The notes beneath the pieces were generated by a model. That model made no database searches and had not been told where the DNA came from. It saw nothing but the letters and a program-made list of their open reading frames with translations. Below are positions 7,988-17,157 of a stretch of 64,000 nucleotides of DNA, one piece after another. This stretch comes from an uncultured Desulfuromonadales bacterium (GTDB lineage: Bacteria; Desulfobacterota; Desulfuromonadia; Geobacterales; Pseudopelobacteraceae), in assembly GCA_903868145.1 (NCBI GenBank), contig CAIPTY010000085.1, positions 35,191 through 99,190 on the forward strand, in the 5' to 3' direction. Both the position numbers and the translations under genes were made by a program. Numbering within the stretch: position 1 is the stretch's first letter; each line of letters starts with the position of its first letter.

Positions 7988-9547
7988 ATGGCAAAGACAC
8001 CGGCAAAGAAAAACGACGACAAACAGATCATCAGAATTTTCGACACGACCCTTCGGGATGGCGAACAGGCTCCCGGCAACAGTATGAACATCGAAGAAAA
8101 GCTGCGGATCGCCAGACAGTTGCAACGCCTGAACGTAGATGTGATCGAGGCGGGATTTCCCATCGCCTCGGACGGCGATTTCGAAGCGGTCAAACTGGTG
8201 GCGCAATCGATAAAGGGGCCGCAGATCGCCGGCCTGTGCCGCTCCAGCGAGAAGGACATCGATCGGGCCTGGGAGGCTCTGAAGTACGCAGGAGACAAGG
8301 GGCGTATCCACACCTTTATCGCCACCTCTGACATCCATATGAAGTACAAGCTGCAGATGGAACCGGCCAAGGTACTGGCTTCAGCGGTCAAGGCGGTCAA
8401 GCGGGCCGCCTCCTATACCCCCAATGTGGAGTTCTCCTGCGAGGATGCCGTCAGAACGCGGCTGCCGTTCCTGGCCGAGGTGGTCGAGGCGGTCATCGCA
8501 GCCGGAGCGACGACGGTCAATATTCCGGACACCGTCGGGTACACCATTCCTTTTGAGTATTTCAACATCATCAAATATCTTAAGGACAATGTCCCCAATA
8601 TCGACAAGGCCATCATCTCGGTTCACTGCCACAATGATCTGGGCCTGTCCGTGGCCAACTCTGTGGCCGCGATCCAGGCTGGCGCCCGTCAGGTTGAATG
8701 CACCATCAACGGCATCGGCGAACGGGCCGGCAACTGCTCGCTGGAGGAGTTCGTCATGATCCTCAAGACCCGTGGTGACATCCTGCCGTTTTACACGAAT
8801 GTTACCACCGAGCAACTGACCCCCTCCAGCCGTTTGCTCTCTACCATCACCGGCATCGGAGTGCAACCCAACAAGTCTGTGGTGGGAGCCAACGCCTTTG
8901 CCCATGAAGCCGGTATTCATCAGCACGGCATGCTCATGGACAAGTCAACCTACGAAATCATGACCCCCGAGTCGGTGGGACTGTCAGCCAGTTCCCTGGT
9001 GCTGGGCAAGCACTCCGGTCGCCACGCTTTCAAGAAAAGGCTGGATGAACTGGGACATGACCTGGACGACGAAAAACTCAACCGCGCCTTTGAGCGTTTC
9101 AAAACCCTGGCCGACCTGAAAAAGGAGGTTTTCGACGAGGATCTGGACGCCATCGTAGCCGATGAATCCCGCGAGGATCTGAAGTACAAACTGGGACATA
9201 TTACCGTGACCTGCGGTTCCTTTGCCGTGGCAACGGCTACCGTACAACTTGAGATCGAAGGCAAGCCGGTTCGTACCGCCGAACTCGGGGACGGGCCGGT
9301 GGACGCAACGCTCAAGGCCATCAAGAAACTGACCCGAACCAAGGCAAAACTGATGCAGTACAATGTAGGCTCCATCACCGGCGGAACCGACGCGCTGGGC
9401 GAGGTCACCGTGCGTATCGCCGAGGGGAATCATACGGCTGTCGGCAAGGGTTCCTCCACCGACATCATCGAGGCATCCGCCAAGGCCTATATTCATGCCC
9501 TTAACCGGCTTAACTACAAGCAAAAACGGCTGACCGAGGGAGTTTAA
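7988..9547 (+). CDS. leuA: 2-isopropylmalate synthase
   Basis: 519 residues starting at ATG 7988 (AAAGGAG 8-9 nt upstream); the frame stays open further upstream but there it runs through the T-box. It condenses acetyl-CoA with 2-oxoisovalerate, the first committed step of leucine synthesis. Seen: FDTTLRDGEQAPG, GFPIASDGDF, metal-site SVHCHNDLGLSVAN, NGIGERAGNCSLEE, and a C-terminal regulatory (LeuA dimer) domain from ~390 containing the NVGSITGGTDALGEV stretch, used in leucine feedback. CimA and homocitrate synthase are less likely given the Leu T-box. Confidence 0.95.
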   Translation: MAKTPAKKNDDKQIIRIFDTTLRDGEQAPGNSMNIEEKLRIARQLQRLNVDVIEAGFPIASDGDFEAVKLVAQSIKGPQIAGLCRSSEKDIDRAWEALKYAGDKGRIHTFIATSDIHMKYKLQMEPAKVLASAVKAVKRAASYTPNVEFSCEDAVRTRLPFLAEVVEAVIAAGATTVNIPDTVGYTIPFEYFNIIKYLKDNVPNIDKAIISVHCHNDLGLSVANSVAAIQAGARQVECTINGIGERAGNCSLEEFVMILKTRGDILPFYTNVTTEQLTPSSRLLSTITGIGVQPNKSVVGANAFAHEAGIHQHGMLMDKSTYEIMTPESVGLSASSLVLGKHSGRHAFKKRLDELGHDLDDEKLNRAFERFKTLADLKKEVFDEDLDAIVADESREDLKYKLGHITVTCGSFAVATATVQLEIEGKPVRTAELGDGPVDATLKAIKKLTRTKAKLMQYNVGSITGGTDALGEVTVRIAEGNHTAVGKGSSTDIIEASAKAYIHALNRLNYKQKRLTEGV

Positions 9548-9564
9548 GACAGGTTATTTATTCA

Positions 9565-9684
9565 AATACCAGATCAAGGATGATATCAAGGCGGCGAGGA
9601 TTGAGGCGGCGAGTCGTACTTTCTCGTACGTTGAGCTGCCGAAGACGAGCCAACGAAGATAGGGCCTTGATATGGAATTGGAAT
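9565..9684 (+). repeat. 120-bp interspersed dyad repeat, copy 1
   Basis: 110 of 120 positions match the copy at 60190-60309 with no gap. The unit is an imperfect palindrome: TCAAGGC near one end pairs with GCCTTGA near the other, and a central CGTAC/GTACG hairpin sits in the middle. It lies between leuA and its terminator. No coding capacity. Confidence 0.9.
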
Positions 9685-9708
9685 TACTCAGAGACTTCGC
9701 GCACATCG

Positions 9709-9752
9709 TGGCATCCGGGGCAAAGACGAACTCATCCCGGATGCCATTTTTT
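9709..9752 (+). terminator. leuA terminator
   Basis: A perfect 11-bp stem (TGGCATCCGGG with CCCGGATGCCA) with a 16-nt loop, then TTTTTT. Confidence 0.88.
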
Positions 9753-9841
9753 CGCTGCTCTCTCCACAAGCGCGAAGGCCTTGCGTTTAGGTCGGCTCAC
9801 AGATAGAGTATCGTCCACGCCTCACCCTCACATGAGATACT

Positions 9842-12214
9842 ATGACCTCTCCGGCACATAAACCTGAACTTCTGGCTCCGGCCGGTTCGCTCGAATCCTT
9901 TTTTGCCGCCATGGAAAAAGGGGCTGATGCCGTCTATGCCGGTCTGCGGGATTTTTCGGCCCGCGCCCGCGCCAGGAACTTTACCCTGGCTCAGATGGAG
10001 CGGATGCTGGGTTATGCCCATGGCCATGGGCGGAAAATATACATCACACTCAACACTCTGGTAAAGGAGCAGGAGTTACCGCAGCTTGTTGACACCCTGG
10101 CAGCCCTGACAGCCATGCGGGTGGACGGGGTTATCGTCCAGGATCTGGCAGTGGCACGTCTGGTTCGAAACCATTTCCCGGCTATTGCTCTGCACGCATC
10201 GACCCAGATGACGATCCACAATACTGCCGGGGTGCAGATGCTGGCAGAGCTTGGTTTCCAGCGGGTTGTGCTGGCCCGGGAGCTGGCAATCGAAGAAATT
10301 GCAGCGATAGCGGCGTCCACGCCGGTGGAGGTCGAGACATTTGTCCATGGTGCTCTCTGTTTTTCCATCTCCGGCCAATGTTTTTTTTCCTCCTATCTGG
10401 GGGGACACAGCGGTAATCGGGGACGCTGCGCCCAGCCCTGCCGACGACTCTACGATCATCGGGGCAAACAGGGACACTTCTTTTCCACCAGTGACCTTTC
10501 GGCCATCGACATGCTGCCCGATCTGATTCAGGCGGGGGTGCGATCCCTCAAGATCGAGGGGCGCATGAAATCAGCGGAATATGTGGCAAACGTGGTGGAG
10601 GCCTACCGTCTGGTGCTTGACGCGACTGAGAACGCCAGGAAGCAGACCCTTGCAGCAGCAAAGGAGATACTGAAATCGTCCTTCGGACGTACACCCACCA
10701 AAGGATTTCTGGCATCCGGGCAACCTGACGATATTGCCAATCCCTGGCAGAAGGGTGGCACCGGACGCTACATCGGCCAGATCAAAAGCATCAGCGGCAA
10801 ACGCCTGACGTTCAACACCCGCGACGCCCTGCATGTGGGCGACCGTCTGCGGGTCCAGCCCAGGACTGATATGGCTGGTCAGGCCTGGACGGTACGCGAG
10901 CTGTTTGTCAACCGCAAGAAGGTCATGGATGTGCCGGTCGGAAGTCTGGTGGAAGTGGAGACCCCTTTTCGCTTCGAGGAAGGTGATGCCATCTATAAAG
11001 TCTCCTCGAAGGAGGCCTTTACCCTGAGTGAAAACGCCTGTCTGCGAAGACTGGAAGGGGTATCGATGGACAAGCAACCATGTCGGCTTACCTTTTTTAT
11101 GGCGGGTGAAAACCTCCGGATACAAGCCGAAGTTGCCGGTTCATATCATGAGCTTACCTACCATGTCGGTTCGCTGGAACCGTCACGCAGCACGGACATG
11201 ACCGCAGTGCTACAGAGTCAGTTTGCCAAATCCGGCGACACACCTTTCCAGCTTGAGTCACTGGAAGCCACTGATTTCCCGCCAGTTCTCATACCATCGA
11301 GCGCCTTCAAGGAGCTGCGTCGCCGATTTTACCGCGACCTGAATGACGTCATCTCCGCCGCTTCCAGAGAACAGAATACACGTGACAGAAAAGCGGCCCT
11401 TCTTGAGCTGGATACCGTGCGGTCTAAAACGAGCCGCCCGCCTCTCCGGGAAAAGCTGGCCGTTGTCATGGATCTTCCGCGCGACTGGCGTTTCCCTCTG
11501 CAACAGGGGGCTGACTGCACGCTGCTGCCGCTCTCGCGGGCCGCCATCCATCAACTCCCTTCAGCGGTGCCACGCATGCGCGGATTCGAAGATCATATTG
11601 TCTGGCAACTGCCTTTCATGGTATTTGACCGGGACATCCCCCTCTATCGTGATACCATCCGTCAGCTGCACGGAGCCGGATTCCGCCGATTCGAGGCTGC
11701 AAACCTGTCACATTTTCAGTTATTGAAGGGCCTGGAAGGAGTGTGCATTTCCACCTGGCACCGCTGCTTTTCACTCAACTCCCAGGCGCTGGCGGCATGG
11801 AAGGATTTGGGCGCTGAAACCGCGACGCTCTATATCGAGGATGACGCTGTCAACATGGCAGCGCTGCTGGCCGCAGACATCGCCATGGAACGGCGGATGA
11901 TCGTCTACGCACCACTACCGGTTATGACAACAAAGATTCGCCTCAAAGATGTTCATAACAATATTCCGCTTCACTCCGACCGCGGAGAGGCGTATAGTGT
12001 CGCGACCCGTGACGGATTTCAGACCATCTCTGCAACGACACCGTTCTGCCTGACGGCACGGCGCAACGAGCTTAAACAGATGGGCTGCGGTTCTTTTCTG
12101 ATCGACCTTCGCCAGGCGCCGCGTGAATCATGGAGTGATATCATTTCAGCGTTCAGAAACGGACGGGCGATCCCCGGTACGACCGAGTTCAACTATGGCA
12201 CGGAGCTGATCTAA
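9842..12214 (+). CDS. peptidase U32 family protein (RlhA-like)
   Basis: 790 residues. The N-terminal half is a U32 domain: PELLAPAGSLESFFAAMEKGADAVY at the start, ALHASTQMTIHN, then FVHGALCFSISGQCFFSSYLGG and GNRGRCAQPCRRLY, which supply the conserved cysteines, and SLKIEGRMKSAEYVA. The C-terminal half (~390 on) fits the DUF3656-type extension of the large U32 proteins. Well-studied relatives (E. coli RlhA, TrhP) hydroxylate 23S rRNA or tRNA rather than degrade protein, so an RNA-modification role is plausible but not shown. The start has only a weak ribosome site. Its stop overlaps the next start by one base. Confidence 0.85.
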   Translation: MTSPAHKPELLAPAGSLESFFAAMEKGADAVYAGLRDFSARARARNFTLAQMERMLGYAHGHGRKIYITLNTLVKEQELPQLVDTLAALTAMRVDGVIVQDLAVARLVRNHFPAIALHASTQMTIHNTAGVQMLAELGFQRVVLARELAIEEIAAIAASTPVEVETFVHGALCFSISGQCFFSSYLGGHSGNRGRCAQPCRRLYDHRGKQGHFFSTSDLSAIDMLPDLIQAGVRSLKIEGRMKSAEYVANVVEAYRLVLDATENARKQTLAAAKEILKSSFGRTPTKGFLASGQPDDIANPWQKGGTGRYIGQIKSISGKRLTFNTRDALHVGDRLRVQPRTDMAGQAWTVRELFVNRKKVMDVPVGSLVEVETPFRFEEGDAIYKVSSKEAFTLSENACLRRLEGVSMDKQPCRLTFFMAGENLRIQAEVAGSYHELTYHVGSLEPSRSTDMTAVLQSQFAKSGDTPFQLESLEATDFPPVLIPSSAFKELRRRFYRDLNDVISAASREQNTRDRKAALLELDTVRSKTSRPPLREKLAVVMDLPRDWRFPLQQGADCTLLPLSRAAIHQLPSAVPRMRGFEDHIVWQLPFMVFDRDIPLYRDTIRQLHGAGFRRFEAANLSHFQLLKGLEGVCISTWHRCFSLNSQALAAWKDLGAETATLYIEDDAVNMAALLAADIAMERRMIVYAPLPVMTTKIRLKDVHNNIPLHSDRGEAYSVATRDGFQTISATTPFCLTARRNELKQMGCGSFLIDLRQAPRESWSDIISAFRNGRAIPGTTEFNYGTELI

Positions 12215-12741
12215 TGAAACGCTTCCTGGCCGCATGCCTGTTGATCCTCTCGTTCGTGGAGGTCGGTCATGCGGCCCAGATCATCGATGGGATTGTGCGA
12301 GCGGTCTACGATGGCGACACCATCCTTCTGGCAACACGCAGCGCAAGCCGGCTCAAGGTGCGCCTGTACGGCATTGATGCCCCTGAGACCGCGATGCCCG
12401 ATCAACCGGGGCAACCTTTTGGAGCCGTTGCCCGGCGGACACTGATGTACAAGATCATGGGACGCCAGGTTTCCGCCGAGATCATTGATACGGATCGGTA
12501 CCAGCGGGCAGTAGCAGTCATCCGTTATGCCGGTCGCGACATCAACCGTGAGATGGTAGAGGAGGGAATGGCCTGGGCCTACCGCCAGTATCTGCGGGGA
12601 CAATACGCCTCCGAATATATCGGATCCGAAAACCGCGCCCGCTCCATACGAGCAGGTCTCTGGCGTGAGGCCAATCCCCTGCCGCCCTGGGAATTCCGCC
12701 AGAATCTTCAAGACGGCAAAACTCTGAATCGAAAGTACTGA
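12214..12741 (+). CDS. secreted thermonuclease-like protein (SNase)
   Basis: 175 residues with a signal peptide (MKRFLAACLLILSFVEVGHA, cleavage before AQIIDG). The staphylococcal nuclease fold is evident: VRAVYDGDTILLA (Ca-binding Asp pair), VRLYGIDAPET (catalytic Arg and acidic residues), DTDRYQRAVAVI (second Arg) and NREMVEEGMAWAYRQY. It should cleave DNA or RNA in the periplasm or outside. The start codon overlaps the upstream stop (TAATG), and the type II secretion genes follow within 10 bases, so it may be a substrate of that pathway (inference). Confidence 0.9.
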   Translation: MKRFLAACLLILSFVEVGHAAQIIDGIVRAVYDGDTILLATRSASRLKVRLYGIDAPETAMPDQPGQPFGAVARRTLMYKIMGRQVSAEIIDTDRYQRAVAVIRYAGRDINREMVEEGMAWAYRQYLRGQYASEYIGSENRARSIRAGLWREANPLPPWEFRQNLQDGKTLNRKY

Positions 12742-12750
12742 ACCGAATTT

Positions 12751-13626
12751 ATGCAACGAGCGCTCACAATCACAAATATCCTGCTGGGAATTGCAATCAT
12801 TGCACTGCTGGCCTCAATCACCGCGGATCTTCTTGCCCGCCGGCTTAATGTTTCATTGCGCCCGAAAACGCCTCCGAAAGCGGCACCCGTTTCTGCGACA
12901 CGGACAACAGAAGACCTTGCCTTTTACGCCCCGATCCTGGCCAACGGACTTTTCGGCAGCGCGACCAGAGGGCAAACAACAGCCATTGTGAATGCTCCGG
13001 CGTCGACGCCGGTCGCTCCCGTGACGGCGCCGGTCGAGTTGATGCTGCTCGGGACGGCTACCGGCTCATCCAATGAGACCTTTGCGTTGGTACGCCACTC
13101 GGCCAAACAGGAAGAACGGGTCTTCCGGTTGGGGGACATGGTCTTCGATGCGGGCAAACTCGTTCAGGTAACACGCGAGCAGGCCTTCATCGTGGTCAAT
13201 GGTAAAAAGGTCGAGCTTCTGACCCCCATGACACCCCCCGCGTCGGCTCCTGCCGGGCAGACTCAGCCTGCCGCCAATCCTGGCGGGACGCTTGTATCTC
13301 CGGGTGCAGGAGGTTTTGTCATCGACCAGCGGGCGCTTAACGCCGTGTTGGACAACCCGGCCCAGGCCATGAGTGATGCCCGGCTGCTGCCGAGCCAGAA
13401 GAACGGAAAGGTTGAAGGATTCCGGGCATCTGAAGTAAAGCCCGCCGGTCTCTTCGCCATGGTGGGGATAAAAAACGGCGATATCATTCTGCGATTGAAC
13501 GATTTTCAGGTGGATGCGCCCGACAAGGCGCTGCAATCCTTTATAGCCCTCAAGGGACAGAATCGCCTCAAGCTTGATCTGATCCGGGACGGTCAACCCC
13601 TGACGGTAAATTACGACATACGATAG
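12751..13626 (+). CDS. gspC: type II secretion protein GspC
   Basis: 291 residues: short cytoplasmic start, one membrane helix (ITNILLGIAIIALLASITADLLA), a homology region around 90-160 (LMLLGTATGSSNETFALVRH ... VFRLGDMVFDAGKL), then a Pro/Ala linker and a C-terminal PDZ-like domain (VEGFRASEVKPAGLFAMVGIKNGDIILRLN). GspC links the inner-membrane platform to the secretin. It is directly followed by gspD, E and F, which supports the assignment. Confidence 0.88.
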   Translation: MQRALTITNILLGIAIIALLASITADLLARRLNVSLRPKTPPKAAPVSATRTTEDLAFYAPILANGLFGSATRGQTTAIVNAPASTPVAPVTAPVELMLLGTATGSSNETFALVRHSAKQEERVFRLGDMVFDAGKLVQVTREQAFIVVNGKKVELLTPMTPPASAPAGQTQPAANPGGTLVSPGAGGFVIDQRALNAVLDNPAQAMSDARLLPSQKNGKVEGFRASEVKPAGLFAMVGIKNGDIILRLNDFQVDAPDKALQSFIALKGQNRLKLDLIRDGQPLTVNYDIR

Positions 13627-13675
13627 CACCCTGAAACCGGGTGGCTTGATCTCATCTGACAACGTGGAGGCTCGC

Positions 13676-15589
13676 TTGATACGATATCTGATACGTACAC
13701 TTTTGATTCTGCTGCTGGTGGCGACATGCCCCGCTTCTCCCTCAATGGCAGCAAGCAAGGGAGTGGTGCTCAATTTCAATGAGGTGGATATATCCACCAT
13801 GGTGAAATTCATCAGCGACCTGACCGGTCGGAACTTTGTTCTGGACGAAAGGGTCAAGGGAAAGATTTCGGTCTTTTCCCCCTCGAAACTCTCCATCGAC
13901 GAGGCCTACAACGTCTTCGTGTCGGTGCTGGAACTCAAGGGCTTTGCAGTCGTGCAGAGCGGTAAGGTAGCCAAGATCGTCCCTTCGACCTCAGCCAAGC
14001 AGTCCGGCTTTACACTGCTCCCTTCGGGTGTGCTTGCGCCATCCAACGAAAATTATGTTGCCCTGGTTACCAAACTTGAAAACATCACCGCCCAGGAGGC
14101 CCAGGTTTTCCTGCAGCCGATGATCTCCAAGGATGGCCTCGTTTCTGCGTTCGGCCCCGGGAATCTCATCCTGATGGTCGATTCGTCACTCAACATCCGC
14201 AAGCTGCAAAGCCTGCTTCAGGCAATCGACTCCGAGCGAACCCGTGAAGGGCTTGAGATCATCTACCTGAAAAATGCCTCTGCCGAGAACGCGGCAACAA
14301 TTATCAGGCAGTGGCTGGCCGGAAACGATGCCAGACCAGCCGCTCAGGCGGCGGCTGCCGGGGCGGGCGGTGCCGGAAGCGTGCTGGTTGACCAGCGCCT
14401 GAATGCTCTGCTGCTCTTCGGTAATGAAAACCTCAAGAAGGCGGTGAGGGAGCTGGTTGCAAAGCTGGATGTCCAGCCCCCTGAAGCCAGCAGCAAGGTC
14501 AACGTCTATTACCTGGAAAACACCGACGCCACCGAGATGGCAAAGGTGCTGGAGGGGGTCGTGAAGGGAATCAGCGCCCAGACTCCGGCTGCCGGCGCTG
14601 CCGCCCCCCAGGCATCCCCCTTCGAGAGCGGCAAGGTCACCATTACCCCGGACAAGCCATCCAATTCTCTCGTGATCATGGCCTCCCCAACCGACTACAA
14701 CAACCTGATCCAGGTGATCAAAAAACTTGACCGCCGCAGCAAACAGGTTTTCGTGCAGGTCCTGATCGCTGAAATTTCACTCAACAAGTCCAGAGAAGTT
14801 GGGGTCCAGGGTGTAGTGTTGGGTGCCGCAGCACTCAATAAATATTTCGGAATGGGTGGAATGTACGACCCGTTCAACGTCCTCTCATCCCTGGGTTCGG
14901 TTACCGCCAGCGCCTCGGGAACCACCACTTCATCCGTTGGTTTCCCTGTCGGCGGAGTGCCGGCCAATATTGGAACCATTCTCAAGGCTCTTGATTCAAA
15001 CGGGCTGGTAAATGTCCTCTCCACCCCCAATATTCTGACCTCCGACAACAAAGAGGCCGAGATTTTTGTCGGCGAGAACAGGGCGTTTGGAGGGGCTACC
15101 ACGATCTCTTCCGGCGTCAATACCACGTCTGTTGACCGCAAGGACGTCGGTATTAACCTGAAACTCAAGGCTCAGATCAGTGAAGGTGATTATATCCGCC
15201 TTGATATCAATCAGGAAATTTCGGACGTAAGCGGCTACGAAACGGTTGGCAGCAACTCGCGCGAACCCACGACGACCAAGCGTTCGGCCAAGACCAACGT
15301 CGTCATCAAGGATAACGAAACGGTCATTATCGGTGGACTGATCAAGGACAAGGATGATGAAACCACCACCAAAGTTCCTTTTCTCGGGGATATTCCCGGT
15401 CTGGGATGGCTGTTCAAAACAAAAACAAAATCACGGGTAAAGACCAACTTATTGATTCTGCTCACACCACACATTGTCAAGGATGCCGCAGATTTAGCGG
15501 CAGTTTCGGAAACCCAGAAAACTAAATTCAGTGAATCCGTCAAAAAAACCGATCCGGTGGATGTGCAGAAGGAGATTTCGGGTAAATGA
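13676..15589 (+). CDS. gspD: type II secretion secretin GspD
   Basis: 637 residues if the TTG at 13676 is used: it has GGAGG at 13666-13670, and the signal peptide (IRYLIRTLLILLLVATCPA) starts there; a TTG at 13646 would add ten residues. N0-N3 domains fill the first ~400 residues (GVVLNFNEVDISTMVKFISD, VKGKISVFSPSKLSIDEA). The secretin core includes VLSTPNILTSDNKEAEIFVGE and VPFLGDIPGLGWLFKTK, ending TNLLILLTPHIV. It forms the outer-membrane channel for folded proteins. The ATGA junction overlaps gspE by 4 bases. Confidence 0.94.
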   Translation: MIRYLIRTLLILLLVATCPASPSMAASKGVVLNFNEVDISTMVKFISDLTGRNFVLDERVKGKISVFSPSKLSIDEAYNVFVSVLELKGFAVVQSGKVAKIVPSTSAKQSGFTLLPSGVLAPSNENYVALVTKLENITAQEAQVFLQPMISKDGLVSAFGPGNLILMVDSSLNIRKLQSLLQAIDSERTREGLEIIYLKNASAENAATIIRQWLAGNDARPAAQAAAAGAGGAGSVLVDQRLNALLLFGNENLKKAVRELVAKLDVQPPEASSKVNVYYLENTDATEMAKVLEGVVKGISAQTPAAGAAAPQASPFESGKVTITPDKPSNSLVIMASPTDYNNLIQVIKKLDRRSKQVFVQVLIAEISLNKSREVGVQGVVLGAAALNKYFGMGGMYDPFNVLSSLGSVTASASGTTTSSVGFPVGGVPANIGTILKALDSNGLVNVLSTPNILTSDNKEAEIFVGENRAFGGATTISSGVNTTSVDRKDVGINLKLKAQISEGDYIRLDINQEISDVSGYETVGSNSREPTTTKRSAKTNVVIKDNETVIIGGLIKDKDDETTTKVPFLGDIPGLGWLFKTKTKSRVKTNLLILLTPHIVKDAADLAAVSETQKTKFSESVKKTDPVDVQKEISGK

Positions 15590-17157
15590 GCAGTGCGCTG
15601 ATCCAGCCAGAACTGGCATCCCTGGCTGAACGTCTGGGTATCGCCTGCCAGGCGGCCGTTGCTACCGGTGATGTTGATACGAATCTGCTCGCAGCGGTGC
15701 CGTTGAGTTTTGCCCGGGCCAACGTGATTCTTCCGCTGGGCGATGACGGCGGAAGCATCAGGGTGGCTATCGGGGGAGCCGCAGCGCTGCAGGTGCTGGA
15801 TGAACTGCGCCTTACCTTCGGAAAGCCGATCGAAGCGGTTCTGGTTCCGGCGGCCGACCTCATCGATGCCATCAACCACGCATATGCCGGTGTGTCGGGC
15901 ACCTCCCGTGAAGTCTTGCAGGAACTGGAGGCTGAAGACTTTTCCACCATTGCCACCGAGTTCACTGATCCAAAGGATCTGCTGGATCTGACCGACGAGG
16001 CCCCGGTTATCCGCCTGCTGAATTCGGTGCTCTCCGAAGCGGTCAAGGAGCGGGTCAGCGACATCCATATCGAACCCTACGAACGGGAGTTGTTGATCCG
16101 TTTCCGTATCGACGGCCTGCTGTATGAAAAGCTCTCACCCCCGAAAATAATCCAGGAGGCGCTAGCCTCGCGCGTCAAGATCATGGCCGGTCTCAACATC
16201 GCCGAAAAGCGACTGCCTCAGGATGGCCGCCTGCGGGTGATCGTGGCCGGTCGTGATGTGGACATACGCGTTTCCATCATTCCGACCTTCTTTGGCGAGC
16301 GGGTCGTACTTCGTCTGCTGGACAAGAAGAAGGGCATTCTCTCTCTGGCTGATATCGGCCTGGGGGACGCCGGTGTGCAGACCATGGAAAGGATGCTGGG
16401 ACGTACCAGCGGCATCATCCTGGTGACAGGTCCCACCGGCAGCGGAAAATCGACCACGCTCTATGCCGCGCTCAACCGGCTCAATTCCAGCGAAAAGAAC
16501 ATCATTACCATCGAGGATCCGATCGAATACCAGATAAAGGGTATCGGACAGATTCAGGTCAATCCCAAGATCGAACTGACCTTCGCCAGCGGGCTTCGTT
16601 CCATTCTGCGCCAGGACCCCGATGTCATCATGGTGGGCGAGATTCGTGATGCCGAGACTGCCGAAATAGCCATCCAGGCCAGTCTGACCGGCCATCTGGT
16701 GCTTTCCACCCTCCACACCAACGATGCCGCCACGGCTGTGACCCGACTGGTGGACATGGGGATCGAGCCGTTCATGATCGCCTCCTCCCTGTCAGCCGTT
16801 GTCGCTCAGCGTCTGGTGCGGGTGATCTGCCCGCACTGCCGCAAAAAGTACCGGCCAGCAGTCCGCTATGCAGGTATCACCATGCCGAAACAACTGTACC
16901 GGGGCCTGGGCTGTGATAAATGCTTCGGCCTGGGAACGCTGGGCAGAACGGCCATCTACGAAATCATGCCGGTTGACCAGGAGCTCTGCTCCATGATCAT
17001 CAGGAGGGCACATGCCGGGGAGATCAAGGAATATGCCGTTTCACGCGGCATGAAAACCCTCCGGGACGACGGCCTGGCTCGTGCCGCCGCCGGCATCACC
17101 ACGATCGAAGAGGTCGTGCGGGTAACTCAGGACGATTATGCCGACGTACCGCTATAA
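15586..17157 (+). CDS. gspE: type II secretion ATPase GspE
   Basis: 523 residues. An N1E-type N-domain leads to the CTE core: SDIHIEPYERELLIRFRIDG, Walker A GPTGSGKSTT, Walker B region DPDVIMVGEIRDAETAEIA (Asp and His boxes with SLTGHLVLSTLHTNDA), and a zinc module with CPHC and CDKC. It powers pseudopilus assembly at the inner membrane. PilB is the alternative, but the place between gspD and gspF decides. The 3' end overlaps gspF by 20 bases, suggesting translational coupling. Confidence 0.94.
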   Translation: MSSALIQPELASLAERLGIACQAAVATGDVDTNLLAAVPLSFARANVILPLGDDGGSIRVAIGGAAALQVLDELRLTFGKPIEAVLVPAADLIDAINHAYAGVSGTSREVLQELEAEDFSTIATEFTDPKDLLDLTDEAPVIRLLNSVLSEAVKERVSDIHIEPYERELLIRFRIDGLLYEKLSPPKIIQEALASRVKIMAGLNIAEKRLPQDGRLRVIVAGRDVDIRVSIIPTFFGERVVLRLLDKKKGILSLADIGLGDAGVQTMERMLGRTSGIILVTGPTGSGKSTTLYAALNRLNSSEKNIITIEDPIEYQIKGIGQIQVNPKIELTFASGLRSILRQDPDVIMVGEIRDAETAEIAIQASLTGHLVLSTLHTNDAATAVTRLVDMGIEPFMIASSLSAVVAQRLVRVICPHCRKKYRPAVRYAGITMPKQLYRGLGCDKCFGLGTLGRTAIYEIMPVDQELCSMIIRRAHAGEIKEYAVSRGMKTLRDDGLARAAAGITTIEEVVRVTQDDYADVPL